The notes: generated from the sequence alone by a model not told the origin. Shown: positions 39,863 through 49,480, numbered from the stretch's first letter. The stretch: DNA of 64,000 bases from Amycolatopsis decaplanina DSM 44594 (GCF_000342005.1 NZ_AOHO01000026.1:169959-233958); one strand, 5' to 3'. Translations and numbers: made by a program.

Positions 39863-40853
39863 GCCCATTCTGCGGGTCGAGAACCTGGTGAAGTACTTCC
39901 CGGTGCGGGCCGGGATCCTCTTCAAACGCACCATCGGGCACGTGAAGGCCGTCGACGGGGTCTCCTTCGACCTGATGCCGGGGGAAACGCTGGGCGTCGT
40001 GGGGGAGTCCGGTTGCGGCAAGTCCACTTTGGCCCAGGTGCTGATGCGGCTGGAGGAACCCACGGGCGGGCTCGCGACCTTCGAAGGCCGCGACATCTTC
40101 GCGTTGCGGGGAGCCGAACTGAGGAAGCTGCGGCGCGAGATCCAGATCGTGCTGCAGGATCCGTACACCTCGCTGAACCCGAGGATGACGGTCGGTGACA
40201 TCATCGGTGAACCCTTCGAAATCCACACCGAGGTGGCGCCGAAGGGATCGCGGGCGGCGAAGGTGCGTGAGCTGCTCGACGTCGTCGGGCTGAATCCCGA
40301 GCACATCAACCGCTATCCGCACCAGTTCTCCGGTGGGCAGCGTCAGCGCATCGGGATCGCGCGGGCGCTGGCGTTGCGGCCGAAGGTGATCATCTGCGAC
40401 GAACCGGTTTCCGCGCTGGACGTTTCGATCCAGGCGCAGGTGATGAACCTGCTCGGCGAACTGCAGAAGGAATTCGGCCTTTCCTACGTTTTCATCGCAC
40501 ATGACCTGTCCGTTGTTCGTCACCTTTCCACACGGGTCGCGGTGATGTATCTGGGCAAGATCGTGGAAATGGGAACGGAAGAGGAGATCTACGAACACCC
40601 GTCGCATCCCTACACGCAGGCGCTGCTGTCCGCGGTGCCGGTCGCGGATCCGGCGCTGCGCGGGCAGCGGCAGGTGATCCGGCTGGAAGGTGACGTGCCG
40701 AGCCCGCTGGATCCGCCGTCGGGCTGCCGGTTCCGCACCCGGTGCTGGAAGGCCGAGGACATTTGCGCGGATCAGGAACCCGAATTGATCACGCGGGCGG
40801 GCGGGCATTTGTCGGCCTGCCATTTCGCGGAGGAGAAAACAGTCGTCCCCTGA
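39855..40853 (+). CDS. oppF: Oligopeptide ABC transporter ATP-binding protein
   Basis: This 332-residue second ATPase of the transporter has Walker [26 protein letters not shown]-loop [20 protein letters not shown], signature [43 protein letters not shown], and the C-terminal oligopeptide motif [31 protein letters not shown]. It pairs with OppD to energise uptake. It ends the operon 76 bp before the subtilisin gene, whose product could supply peptides to this transporter (inference). Confidence 0.95.
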   Translation: MSEPILRVENLVKYFPVRAGILFKRTIGHVKAVDGVSFDLMPGETLGVVGESGCGKSTLAQVLMRLEEPTGGLATFEGRDIFALRGAELRKLRREIQIVLQDPYTSLNPRMTVGDIIGEPFEIHTEVAPKGSRAAKVRELLDVVGLNPEHINRYPHQFSGGQRQRIGIARALALRPKVIICDEPVSALDVSIQAQVMNLLGELQKEFGLSYVFIAHDLSVVRHLSTRVAVMYLGKIVEMGTEEEIYEHPSHPYTQALLSAVPVADPALRGQRQVIRLEGDVPSPLDPPSGCRFRTRCWKAEDICADQEPELITRAGGHLSACHFAEEKTVVP

Positions 40854-40929
40854 CTTTCGTAGGGACTTCGTTGATAAGAGGAGATCGCTGACGTAGTTTG
40901 CACGAATCGTTTTCTTCAGGAGGCAGGAA

Positions 40930-42648
40930 GTGAAAAAGCCCAGATCTCTCGTGATCGCGCTCGCGGTACCGCTGTTCGGTGCGATCGTGGCCGCGCCGAC
41001 GGCTTCCGCGCAGCCGCAGCTCTCGGGTGCCACGACGGAATTCTCCGTCCTGGCCCGTGAAGGTCAAAGTGTCGCTTCGGTGGAAAGGGCGATCCGTGCC
41101 GCCGGTGGCACCGTCGTGACGAGCAACGCCGCGGTCGGCCTGATCACCGCGACCGCGCCCGCCGAAGGTTTCGCCGAACGGGTTTCCGCCGATCGGTCGG
41201 TTTTCGGCACGGCCAAAGCGAAGCCGATCGGCACCGCGCCGAAGGACGGCAAGGCGACGGCCAAGCCGAACGTCGTCGAGAAGGAGAGCCGGGGCGCCAA
41301 GTCGGCCAAGAAACCGGCGTCGTCGCAGTCCGTCGGCATGGACCCGCTCGACGACCAGCTCTGGGGTCTCAAGTCGGTCCGCTCGGACCTCTCGCGCACC
41401 AAACAGCCCGGCGACAAGCGGGTGAAGGTCGGCATCATCGACACCGGTGTCGACGCGAGCCACCCGGACATCGCGCCGAACTTCGACCGCGCGGCGTCGC
41501 GGAACTTCACGAAGGACATCGTCGCCGACGTCAACGGCGCCGTCGTTGACGGTCCGTGCGAATACCGCGGCTGCGTGGACCCGGTGGACCACGACGACAA
41601 CGGGCACGGCACGCACGTCGCCGGCACCATCGGCGCCGCCGCGAACGGCTTCGGCGTCTCGGGTGTCGCGCCGAACGTGACCCTGGTGAACATCCGTGCC
41701 GGGCAGGACTCGGGCTTCTTCTTCCTGCAGCCGACCGTGGACGCGATCACCTACGCCGGCGACGCCGGTGTGGACGTCGTCAACATGTCCTTCTTCACGG
41801 ATCCCTGGTTGTACAACTGCGCCGCGAACCCCGCGGACACCCCGGCACAGCAGGCGGAGCAGCGCACCATCATCGAGGCGACGACCCGGGCGTTGAACTA
41901 CGCGCACCGCAAGGGCGTCACCCAGGTCGTCTCGCTGGGCAACCAGCACAGCGACCTCGCCGCGCCGCAGCCGGACGCGTCGAGCCCGGGCTACCCGTCG
42001 AACAGCACGCACCCGAGGCAGATCGACAACAGCTGCCTTTCGCTGCCCATCGAGGGTCCGCACACGATCGGTGTCTCGTCCTTCGGCCCGTCGCAGGCGA
42101 AGGCGGACTACTCGAATTACGGCGTCGAGCAGATCTCGGTCTCCGCTCCCGGCGGCTACTTCCGTGACTACTTCGGCACCCCGTGGTACCGCACGGTTGA
42201 GAACGAGATCCTCTCGGCGTACCCGCGCAACGTCGGCGTCGCGGAAGGCATGATCGATGAGGCCGGGAACATCACGCCCGACGGTGTCGCCGCCGGTGTC
42301 CAGAAGGCGACCGCCGCCGACGGCCGCGTCGGCTACTACCAGTGGCTGCAGGGAACGTCGATGGCGTCGCCGCACGCGACGGGTGTCGCGGCGCTCATCG
42401 TTTCGCAGTACGGCAAGGGTTCGCGCGACTTCGGGATGAACCCGGACGCGGTGCAGCGGGTGCTCGAAGGCACGGCTTCGGACATCGCCTGCCCGACGCC
42501 GCGGACCGTCGACTACCTGGACGAAGGCCGGGACGCGTCGTTCACCGCGACCTGTACCGGTGACGCTTCGTTCAACGGCTTCTACGGCCATGGGGCCGTC
42601 GACGCCTGGTCGGCCGTGACCCACGGTTCGCAGTACCTGCGAGGCTGA
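40930..42648 (+). CDS. Secreted subtilisin-like serine protease (S8)
   Basis: This 572-residue secreted protease has a signal peptide (KKPRSLVIALAVPLFGAIVAAPTASA), and a pro-region to about residue 140 includes a Lys/Ala-rich stretch. The S8 catalytic domain has Asp in VGIIDTGVDASHPD (about 173), His in DDNGHGTHVAGTIG (about 228) and Ser in GTSMASPHATGVAAL (about 477). A strong AGGAGG ribosome site precedes the GTG start. A true U-tract terminator follows. Its location after an oligopeptide importer suggests extracellular protein scavenging. Confidence 0.94.
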   Translation: MKKPRSLVIALAVPLFGAIVAAPTASAQPQLSGATTEFSVLAREGQSVASVERAIRAAGGTVVTSNAAVGLITATAPAEGFAERVSADRSVFGTAKAKPIGTAPKDGKATAKPNVVEKESRGAKSAKKPASSQSVGMDPLDDQLWGLKSVRSDLSRTKQPGDKRVKVGIIDTGVDASHPDIAPNFDRAASRNFTKDIVADVNGAVVDGPCEYRGCVDPVDHDDNGHGTHVAGTIGAAANGFGVSGVAPNVTLVNIRAGQDSGFFFLQPTVDAITYAGDAGVDVVNMSFFTDPWLYNCAANPADTPAQQAEQRTIIEATTRALNYAHRKGVTQVVSLGNQHSDLAAPQPDASSPGYPSNSTHPRQIDNSCLSLPIEGPHTIGVSSFGPSQAKADYSNYGVEQISVSAPGGYFRDYFGTPWYRTVENEILSAYPRNVGVAEGMIDEAGNITPDGVAAGVQKATAADGRVGYYQWLQGTSMASPHATGVAALIVSQYGKGSRDFGMNPDAVQRVLEGTASDIACPTPRTVDYLDEGRDASFTATCTGDASFNGFYGHGAVDAWSAVTHGSQYLRG

Positions 42649-42680
42649 TCCTCGGGCCTCGGCCGAATCGGCACAGACCG

Positions 42681-42728
42681 GACGAATCCGCACCACCCCC
42701 ACGCAGGGTGGTGCGGATTCGTCTTTTT
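42681..42728 (+). terminator. Rho-independent terminator of the subtilisin gene
   Basis: Perfect 18-base arms (42681-42698 and 42706-42723) enclose a 7-base loop and are followed by TTTTT. It lies 33 bases after the stop. Among the hairpins noted here it is the only one with a classical U-tract. Confidence 0.92.
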
Positions 42729-42767
42729 CGCGGCCGCTCTCCGAAACGAGCGGATACCCATCTGTAA

Positions 42768-42787
42768 CGTCACCCGATCGGGTGACG
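42768..42787. promoter_or_regulatory. Perfect 20-bp palindrome upstream of the HAD gene
   Basis: CGTCACCCGATCGGGTGACG is a perfect palindrome with no spacer, 69-88 bp before the HAD start. It could be an operator for a dimeric regulator or a transcript hairpin. No regulator gene is adjacent. Confidence 0.55.
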
Positions 42788-42855
42788 ATGCGAAGAGTGA
42801 TCGGGGTAGCCGTGACGCTCCCGGCCGTGGGCCCAGACTTCTATTGGGGGGTTTC

Positions 42856-45492
42856 GTGACAGTCGATAACTATGCGGTTTCTGCTCACCTGAGACTCGAG
42901 CAGGTCGCTCGGCGAATCGCCGATCGATCCTGCTCCGTGGTCTCGTTCGACATTTTCGATACGATTCTTTGGCGCCGGACTCCGCGTCCGGCGGACGTGT
43001 TCGGGCTGGTGGCGGCTCGCCTGCGAGCAGCCGGGAAATGTCCGGAATGGATTTCGGACGCCGCTTTTCGCCGCCTGCGCGTTGCGGCTGAAAGCAATTC
43101 GCGAACAGGGCAGGAAGCACTGGGAAGCGAAGTTTCGCTCTTCGGGATTTGGCGGGCCATGCCGCTTTCGTTGTTTCCCGATGCCACCCTCGACGAACTC
43201 GTCCAGGCCGAGGTCGACGCGGAACGTGAGCTCACCGAGGTCGACCTCGACATCGCCGAGGTCATCCGGCTGGCGAAGGACAACGACATCCCGATCGTCC
43301 TGGTCTCCGACACCTACTTCACCGAAGAGCAGCTAGGACACCTGCTCGACCGGCCCGAGCTGGAGGCGCTCAAGGGCGCCCGGATCTTCCGGTCCCATGA
43401 GCACGGCGTGGACAAGGCGTCCGGACTGTGGGACGTCGTCCTGTCGGACCTCGGCCGCAGGCCGGAGCAGGTACTCCACGTCGGCGACAACCCGGTCGCA
43501 GACGTGGAGGTGCCGGGTGAACTCGGCATCCGGACGGTGCACTACGAACGAGCCGATGAGGGCCTGGTCAGGTTGCTCGAACGGGAAGGGGAACCGCAGG
43601 ACCCGTTCGGGCCGTATTCCCCCGATCTCGATCCTGCCCACGGAGACTTCGGGATCACCAGTCTCCGCGCGAAGACCTTGCAGGCGCACACGCCCGGCGG
43701 CGCTTCGTCGACCCGCTTCGCCTGGAGGTATGGGGCTTCGGTCACCGGTCCGGTGATGACCGGGTTCGCGGAGTGGGTCGCCCGCAAGGCGCACGAGGCG
43801 GGTACACCGGTGGTGTGGTGCCCGATGCGTGAGGGCGAGCTCCTGGCCGAACTGGTCGAGAACGCCGCTCGGGCGCGCGGCTGGGACGTCACGGCGAAGC
43901 CGGTGTGGTTGTCCCGGCAGGTCACCTCGATCGCCGCGCTGGACAGCGCCGACCGGCACTCGATCCACGAGTTCGTCCGGAAACGTCATCAGCTGACGGT
44001 CCGGCAGCTGCTGGAGATGCTGCACCTGCGGGTCGGTGACGTACCGCATCTCGCGCAGGACCTCGACACGGTCTTGGACAACGATGACATCGTCGGCCGC
44101 CTCGCCGTCGCGCTGACCGAAACGCCGCATCTGGTGAACCGGCTCGCTGTCACCGCGACGGCCGCGCGGGAGCGGTTGATCCGGTCGTTGCGTGAGGTGG
44201 GCGCCTTGGATCGCCCCGATCTCACCCTCGTGGATCTCGGCTGGGGCGGCACCATCCAGCTCCAGCTCGCCAGGGTGCTGCGGCTGGCCGGGATCGACAT
44301 CGCCCCCGCTGGTCTCTACCTGGCCACCGACGACAGGTCGGAGAAGGTGCTGCTCGCGGGTCTGCGCGCGGAGGGCTTCCTCGGCCAGGCAGGGCATCCG
44401 CAGGAGGTCGTCGGGGCGATCGTGCGGAGCCCGGAGGTCCTCGAGCAATCGGTGAACGCACTGTGCGGTTCGCTCATCGACTTCACGGACGACGGGACAC
44501 CGGTACTCGGCGTCGCCGCCGGAAGCGACGCGCAGAACGCCGAGCGCTCCGCCATCCAGGACGGCATCCGAGCCTTCCAGAACCAGTGGAACCGCTACGT
44601 GGCCGCGTCGGACGGTGCCTGGCCGACCTTGACCGGCATCGGTCGCGACAGGCTGGCGAACATCCTGGTCTCCGCGTTGAAACTGCCGACCGCCGAAGAG
44701 GCTTCGGTGTTCGGGAACTGGGAGCACGAAGACAACTTCGGCTCCGACATGGTCACCCGTGTCCTGCCGGAAGACCTCGTCCCGGCAGTGCCGTATTTGT
44801 CGCCGAGCGACCTCGACGATCTGGGGATGCGGGACTCGTTCTGGCCCGCGCTCCTCGCGGCGTCCGATCCGCATCTGGGCGCGGCCGCCCGTGCCGTGCG
44901 TACCGGTGTCATCGATCCGGCGATGTTCGAACCGGCGGGCGAGCCTTCCGCGACTTCGGTGCGGTTCCGCACCACCGAGGGCGAGTGGTTCGATGGCGCC
45001 GACCGCCGTGTGCGAATCAACCACAACGGACTGTCGTTCGCGCGGATGGACGTCCAGGCGGTCGACGTCGAGGAGATCGCGCTGGCGGTGCCTGGCAGGC
45101 CCGCGCTCGTGCGCGTCGACTGGATCGAGGCCAGGGTCATCGCGGGCGGACGGCCCCAGTCGCTGGTCTGGACCACGACCGAAGACTTCTCCAGACTGCA
45201 CTACGAGGACTGCACCTGGCTCGGTGCCAACATGGTCGAGTTCCATTCGCCGCTCGCCGCGATCTGGCTGCCGCTGGCGGCCCGCGCCGGAGCGCCGGTG
45301 AGCTCGTTCCAACTGACCGTCGCGTTCGCGATGCTGCCTCGTTCGCGTTCCGGGCTCGGCCACCGCATGCCCGCCGCCGGTCGCACACAGCGGCTGTCGG
45401 CGAAGGTGCGCGACGAGTTGCGTGAGCACGGCCCGGCCGGCCTCGCCGTCGGCGCCGCTCGGGTCGCGGTGAGAAAGCTGAGGAATCGGTGA
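42856..45492 (+). CDS. Large HAD-superfamily protein (COG5610-like)
   Basis: The 878-residue protein has an N-terminal HAD phosphatase-like domain. Motif I is VVSFDIFDTILWRR (residues about 32-45; DIFDT is the nucleophile), motif II is IPIVLVSDTYFTEEQL, and motif III is QVLHVGDNPVADVEVPGELG. Residues about 290-560 repeat a HAD-like or partner fold seen in COG5610 proteins (VWCPMREGELLAELV, LTLVDLGWGGTIQLQLARVL). The remainder, to residue 878, is unassigned. Homologues often sit in cell-surface polysaccharide loci, but none is visible here. The GTG start at 42856 follows a GGGGGG run. It is coupled to a methyltransferase (GTGA overlap). Confidence 0.7.
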   Translation: MTVDNYAVSAHLRLEQVARRIADRSCSVVSFDIFDTILWRRTPRPADVFGLVAARLRAAGKCPEWISDAAFRRLRVAAESNSRTGQEALGSEVSLFGIWRAMPLSLFPDATLDELVQAEVDAERELTEVDLDIAEVIRLAKDNDIPIVLVSDTYFTEEQLGHLLDRPELEALKGARIFRSHEHGVDKASGLWDVVLSDLGRRPEQVLHVGDNPVADVEVPGELGIRTVHYERADEGLVRLLEREGEPQDPFGPYSPDLDPAHGDFGITSLRAKTLQAHTPGGASSTRFAWRYGASVTGPVMTGFAEWVARKAHEAGTPVVWCPMREGELLAELVENAARARGWDVTAKPVWLSRQVTSIAALDSADRHSIHEFVRKRHQLTVRQLLEMLHLRVGDVPHLAQDLDTVLDNDDIVGRLAVALTETPHLVNRLAVTATAARERLIRSLREVGALDRPDLTLVDLGWGGTIQLQLARVLRLAGIDIAPAGLYLATDDRSEKVLLAGLRAEGFLGQAGHPQEVVGAIVRSPEVLEQSVNALCGSLIDFTDDGTPVLGVAAGSDAQNAERSAIQDGIRAFQNQWNRYVAASDGAWPTLTGIGRDRLANILVSALKLPTAEEASVFGNWEHEDNFGSDMVTRVLPEDLVPAVPYLSPSDLDDLGMRDSFWPALLAASDPHLGAAARAVRTGVIDPAMFEPAGEPSATSVRFRTTEGEWFDGADRRVRINHNGLSFARMDVQAVDVEEIALAVPGRPALVRVDWIEARVIAGGRPQSLVWTTTEDFSRLHYEDCTWLGANMVEFHSPLAAIWLPLAARAGAPVSSFQLTVAFAMLPRSRSGLGHRMPAAGRTQRLSAKVRDELREHGPAGLAVGAARVAVRKLRNR

Positions 45493-46436
45493 CGGACTTC
45501 GCCGTCGGGACGAGGGAAGACCCGCACGCACAGACGAGGGAAGCCCGGAACGCGCCGGTGCTGCTGCACTCGATGTCGGTTTTCCGGGAGATCTTCGAGG
45601 TCGTCTTCGCCCGGCGTGAAATCCGCACGGTCGTGGAGGTCGGTGTCGAATCCGGGCAGGTCAGCGGAATCTACGCGGAACTCGGCGCGTCGAAGGTCTA
45701 TTGCGTCGACCCCGCTCCCACCGAACGAGTGCGGGAGACGGTGAAAGCCCATGACGCGCTGCACCTCGTCACCGTGCCTTCGCCGGAGGTGCTGCCACAG
45801 TTGCCGGTCGCCGATCTCTACGTGCTCGACGGCGATCACAACTACGCCGTGGTCGAACGGGAACTGGCCTGGATCCTAAAACACGCCCCGGACTCCGTCG
45901 TCGCGATGCACGACGTCCTCTGGCCGTGGGGCAGGCGGGATCTGTACTACGAACCGTCCGCGCTGGCCGCGCAAGACCGGCATCCGGCGAGCGAGGACGG
46001 GCCGACGGTCTGGCACGACGACCTCACGCCCGCGGGGTTCGTCGGTCTGGGCGCCTTCACCGTCGCCCGGCGCGCCGGCGGTGAGCGGAACGGCGTTTTG
46101 ACAGCCGTCGAAGACGTGCTGGCCGCGCATCCGGAATGGCGGTTCGAACTCGTGCCCGCCGTCTTCGGGATGGGAATCCTGTACCGGGCGGCGACGGATC
46201 CCGACGACGCGCTCCAGCGCGCGCTGCGGCCGTACACGTCGTCGAACTTGTTGGCCGCCATGGAGAATAACCGGATCGCGTTGTACACCCGGGTACTGCA
46301 GATGCAGTTCGAGGCGGCGGCGCAGGTGGGTCACCTCGATGAGCTGGCGAGCACTGTCGCCGCGCAGCGGCGTGAGATCGACCGGCTCACCGCGGAATTG
46401 CACCGGGCGTGGGCTGTGCTCCGGTCCGGGCACTAG
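45489..46436 (+). CDS. Class I SAM-dependent methyltransferase with C-terminal coiled coil
   Basis: This 315-residue protein has a Rossmann methyltransferase core (TVVEVGVESGQVSGIYAELGASKVYCVDPAP, about residues 48-78; DLYVLDGDHNYAVVERELAWIL; AMHDVLWPWGRRD). This layout resembles Methyltransf_24-type enzymes, which often act on sugars or small secondary metabolites. A helical tail (about 255-310, LDELASTVAAQRREIDRLTAELHRAW) looks like a coiled coil for oligomerisation or docking with the HAD partner. It starts within the stop of the HAD gene, so the two are made together. The substrate is unknown. Confidence 0.78.
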   Translation: MTDFAVGTREDPHAQTREARNAPVLLHSMSVFREIFEVVFARREIRTVVEVGVESGQVSGIYAELGASKVYCVDPAPTERVRETVKAHDALHLVTVPSPEVLPQLPVADLYVLDGDHNYAVVERELAWILKHAPDSVVAMHDVLWPWGRRDLYYEPSALAAQDRHPASEDGPTVWHDDLTPAGFVGLGAFTVARRAGGERNGVLTAVEDVLAAHPEWRFELVPAVFGMGILYRAATDPDDALQRALRPYTSSNLLAAMENNRIALYTRVLQMQFEAAAQVGHLDELASTVAAQRREIDRLTAELHRAWAVLRSGH

Positions 46437-46443
46437 CCGCTGT

Positions 46444-46485
46444 CGTGAGTGGTAAGGACGGTTCTAACCGTCCTTACCACTCACG
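46444..46485. terminator. Perfect 20-bp hairpin between convergent genes
   Basis: Twenty-base arms (46444-46463 and 46466-46485) are perfectly complementary with only two bases between them. It sits seven bases after the methyltransferase stop and 16 before the end of the opposing peptidase gene. No U-run; likely bidirectional transcript end. Confidence 0.72.
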
Positions 46486-46501
46486 AGGACCAGGGATCGG
46501 G

Positions 46502-47998
46502 TTACTTCCCCGAGGCGGCCTTGATGAACTTCGCCAGGTCCTTCGCCTGCCGCACCCGCGACTCCTCGTGCACGTACATCATGTGCCCGGCCGGGTAGTA
46601 CGCCGTGTCGATGTTCTCCCGCAGCTCCTCGGGAATCTGAAGCCGCGCGAGAACGTGCTCCGAAGCGAAGTACGGCGTCGCGCCATCGTAGTGACCGAAG
46701 GCGACGTGCACCCGAAGGTGCGGGTTCGCCCGCATGGCCGAGGCGAGCGAGTCCACGGAGGACACCGAGCGCCCCTCGAAGTCGGAGTACGACCAGGCTT
46801 TGAAGACGTCAGTCGACAGGATCTCGTACGGCAGGTCGTTCTCGTAGCCGAGTTCGGCGCGCACGTAGTGGTTGAGCCCGCCCGTGTAGGCGCCGATGAT
46901 CCGCGAGATCGACGGATCGTCGCTCATGTGCTCGCGGCCGCCGTCGGGTTCCCAGGTGGTGAACCGGCCATCCATCCGGCCGACGACGAGACCCTTGTCC
47001 CGCAGCAGCTCGGTGAAGTACCGAACGTGTTCGATCCGCAGGTTGACCCGGTCCACATAGGACTCGCTCAGTCCGGTCAGTGAAGCGAGAGTCGCCACCG
47101 CTTCGGTGCGGTCCTGTGTGGACAGACGGGCACCGCGCGCGAGGGCCCAGGGGAGTTCCTTGGCCGCGAAGTCCTCGGCGTCCGCGAGGACGTCGTCGAG
47201 CGGACGGTCACCGTGGAGTCCGTGGTAGTGCGCGATGGCCGCGTACGTCGGCACGTAGAGCGAGTACGGCAGGTCGTTGCCTTCGGTGAACCGCAGGGTG
47301 CCCAGGTCCAGCACCGAGGAGATCAGCAGGAGCCCGTTCAGGTACATCCCGTGGCGTTCCTGCAGATGCGACGCCAGCCCGGCCGCGCGAAGCGTGCCGT
47401 ACGACTCGCCGGCGAGGAACTTCGGCGAAAGCCAGCGCTTTTCGCGCGACACCCATAGCCGGATGACCTCGCCGATGGACTCGATGTCGGCGGTGAACCC
47501 GTGGTAATCCTTGGCCTTCTCGCCGTCCACCGCGCGCGAGTAGCCGGTCGACACCGGGTCGATGAACACCAGGTCGCTGTGCGCCAGCAGGGTTTCCTGG
47601 TTGTCGGTCAGCCCGTAGGGCGGCGCGACCGGGTCGTCGACATCGCCGGACAGCACGCGGCGCGGGCCGAGCAGGCCCATGTGCAGCCAGACGCTCGCCG
47701 AGCCGGGACCGCCGTTGAACGCGAAGGTGACCGGGCGCGTGCCGGGTTCCGCGTCGTCGAGCGTGTAGGCGGTCACGAACACCTCGGCCTTGGCCTTGTG
47801 GCCTTCGGACTTCCCGTCGGTGACGACCTCCTTCCGCAGCACGATCCGCCCGGTCCGGGCGGTGTAGGCGAGCTTGCGCCGCTTGAGCGTCAGCGTGTGC
47901 TTCGTGGTGACCAGGTCGTCGGTCGGCTCGACCTTGGTTTCCACCGACGGGGTGTCCTTCTCGTCGGTGGCCTTCGAATCGGGATTGGTGTCCGGCAT
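46502..47998 (-). CDS. S10-family serine carboxypeptidase-like peptidase
   Basis: This 498-residue alpha/beta-hydrolase of the S10 family has the oxyanion region VTFAFNGGPGSASVWLHMG, the nucleophile in LAGESYGTLRAAGLA, acid in VHVAFGHYDGATPYF and His in YYPAGHMMYVHEES. No signal peptide is evident at the N terminus, which is acidic and disordered, so it appears cytoplasmic, as in many actinobacterial S10-like proteins. Other family members are acyltransferases, so peptidase activity is likely but not certain. Confidence 0.88.
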   Translation of the reverse strand: MPDTNPDSKATDEKDTPSVETKVEPTDDLVTTKHTLTLKRRKLAYTARTGRIVLRKEVVTDGKSEGHKAKAEVFVTAYTLDDAEPGTRPVTFAFNGGPGSASVWLHMGLLGPRRVLSGDVDDPVAPPYGLTDNQETLLAHSDLVFIDPVSTGYSRAVDGEKAKDYHGFTADIESIGEVIRLWVSREKRWLSPKFLAGESYGTLRAAGLASHLQERHGMYLNGLLLISSVLDLGTLRFTEGNDLPYSLYVPTYAAIAHYHGLHGDRPLDDVLADAEDFAAKELPWALARGARLSTQDRTEAVATLASLTGLSESYVDRVNLRIEHVRYFTELLRDKGLVVGRMDGRFTTWEPDGGREHMSDDPSISRIIGAYTGGLNHYVRAELGYENDLPYEILSTDVFKAWSYSDFEGRSVSSVDSLASAMRANPHLRVHVAFGHYDGATPYFASEHVLARLQIPEELRENIDTAYYPAGHMMYVHEESRVRQAKDLAKFIKAASGK

Positions 47999-48026
47999 GG
48001 TCCCAACTTACTGGCAGTCTGTAGGG

Positions 48027-48707
48027 GTGGACATCGTCACGGCGCATGATCGCCCGAACACGCCCCGCCAGGCGATCGAGATCCAGGAAACCCTGCGTGG
48101 CCTGGTCGATCTCGAGGATCGCTGTCCACAAGAGATCGTCACGGTCACCGGGTTGGACGTCGCCTACGACGAGGACAGCGGCCTGATCGCCGCGGCCGCG
48201 GTCACGCTCGAAACGGCCGGATTCCGCGTCGTGGAAGAGCGAACCGTCGTCTCTCAGGTGTCGTTCCCGTATGAACCGGGCCTTTTCGCCTTCCGTGAGT
48301 TGCCCCCGCTGCTCGACGCCCTCCGCGCGCTCGACCACGTCCCGGATCTCCTGGTCTGCGACGGGCACGGCCTGGCGCATCCGCGCCGGTTCGGGCTCGC
48401 GTGTCACGTCGGCGTCGTGACCGGCCTGCCGTCCATCGGGGTCGGCAAGACCAGATTCGTCGGTGAGCACGACGAACCCGGCGCGGAACGTGGCTCACGG
48501 GCGCCGCTGCTGGACGACGGCGAGGTCGTCGGCGCCGTCCTGCGTACCCAGGACGGCGTGAAACCCGTTTACGTCTCCGTCGGTCACAAGATCTCGTTGG
48601 ACAACGCGTGCCGCCAGGTGCTGCGGCTGTGCCCCGCGTTCCGTCAGCCGGAGACGACGCGGCACGCCGACCGTCTCGCCCGCGACGCGCTGAAAGGGGC
48701 GTTATGA
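48027..48707 (+). CDS. nfi: Endonuclease V (deoxyinosine 3' endonuclease)
   Basis: Endonuclease V nicks DNA one base beyond deoxyinosine. The 226-residue protein has the family's metal ligands in TGLDVAYDED, the FPYEPGLFAFRELPPLL motif, LLVCDGHGLAHPRRFGLACHVGV, and GVGKTRFVG. Translation from GTG 48027 gives the usual length; it lies 28 bp from the divergent S10 gene start. The last bases overlap the uracil-DNA glycosylase start (ATGA), so two repair enzymes for deaminated bases are co-produced. Confidence 0.93.
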   Translation: MDIVTAHDRPNTPRQAIEIQETLRGLVDLEDRCPQEIVTVTGLDVAYDEDSGLIAAAAVTLETAGFRVVEERTVVSQVSFPYEPGLFAFRELPPLLDALRALDHVPDLLVCDGHGLAHPRRFGLACHVGVVTGLPSIGVGKTRFVGEHDEPGAERGSRAPLLDDGEVVGAVLRTQDGVKPVYVSVGHKISLDNACRQVLRLCPAFRQPETTRHADRLARDALKGAL

Positions 48708-49396
48708 GGTTCCGCTCCCTCGCCGAACTCGACGCCGAGGTCGTCGGCTGTCGCGCCTGCCCGCGGCTGGTCGCGTGGCGCGAGGAGGTCGCCGTGGTCA
48801 AACGCGCGGCCTTCGCCGGTGAGACCTACTGGGCCCGGCCGGTGCCCGGGTTCGGCCCGCCGGACGCGTCGCTGGCGATCGTCGGCTTGGCGCCGTCGGC
48901 ACATGGCGCGAACCGGACCGGCCGGATGTTCACCGGCGACCCCTCCGGTGACCTCCTGTTCAAGGCACTTCACCGGGTAGGAGTCGCGTCGCAGCCGACG
49001 TCGACCCACATCGGCGACGGCCTAGAACTGCGGGGGACCCGGATGGTCGCTCCGGTGAGATGCGCCCCACCCGCCAACAAGCCCACACCTGAGGAACGGG
49101 ACACCTGCCGATCCTGGCTCGCCGAAGAGCTCATGCTGCTGAGGCCGACGCTGAAGGCGGTCGTGGTGCTCGGCGCGTTCGGCTGGCAGGCACTTCTGCC
49201 GGTGCTCGCGGAAGCCGGCTGGCCCGTGCCGACGCCCAGCCCGAAGTTCGGCCACGGAGTCGAAGTGGAACTCGGCGACCTGCGTCTTTTCGGCTGTTAC
49301 CACGTGTCGCCGCGCAATGTCCAGACCGGTCGCCTGACCCTCGACATGGTGTGCGACGTCCTGGCCTCCGCGACCTCGGTGGCCGGCCTGAACTGA
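48704..49396 (+). CDS. udgB: Family 5 (UdgB-type) uracil-DNA glycosylase with Fe-S cluster
   Basis: This 230-residue glycosylase removes uracil (and, in family 5 members, hypoxanthine) from DNA. Motif 1 is VGLAPSAHGANRTGRMFTGDPSG and motif 2 is GCYHVSPRNVQTGRLT, both typical of family 5. Cysteines in VGCRACPRL (CxxC), VRCAPP and DTCRSW can ligate the 4Fe-4S cluster. There is no polar Asp/Asn in motif 1 equivalent to classical UNG, as expected for UdgB. It is coupled to nfi. Confidence 0.92.
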   Translation: MRFRSLAELDAEVVGCRACPRLVAWREEVAVVKRAAFAGETYWARPVPGFGPPDASLAIVGLAPSAHGANRTGRMFTGDPSGDLLFKALHRVGVASQPTSTHIGDGLELRGTRMVAPVRCAPPANKPTPEERDTCRSWLAEELMLLRPTLKAVVVLGAFGWQALLPVLAEAGWPVPTPSPKFGHGVEVELGDLRLFGCYHVSPRNVQTGRLTLDMVCDVLASATSVAGLN

Positions 49397-49480
49397 ATCG
49401 GTGCGGAAACCGTGGCGACGCTGGTCACAGCCGGATGGGGTCTACGAGCGATCTCAGCTCATGGGTGCGACTATAGAAAT

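Noticed and set aside
37865..40309. A very long open frame (over 800 codons) antisense to oppC, oppD and oppF
   Set aside because: It is a by-product of GC-rich third positions; its translation shows no family motifs, while the plus strand encodes perfect transporter proteins.
49448..49480. A defined -35/-10 promoter for a leaderless ndh mRNA
   Set aside because: The AT-rich CTATAGAAAT is too close to the ATG for a standard -10 and no -35 is recognisable, so only the possibility is mentioned.
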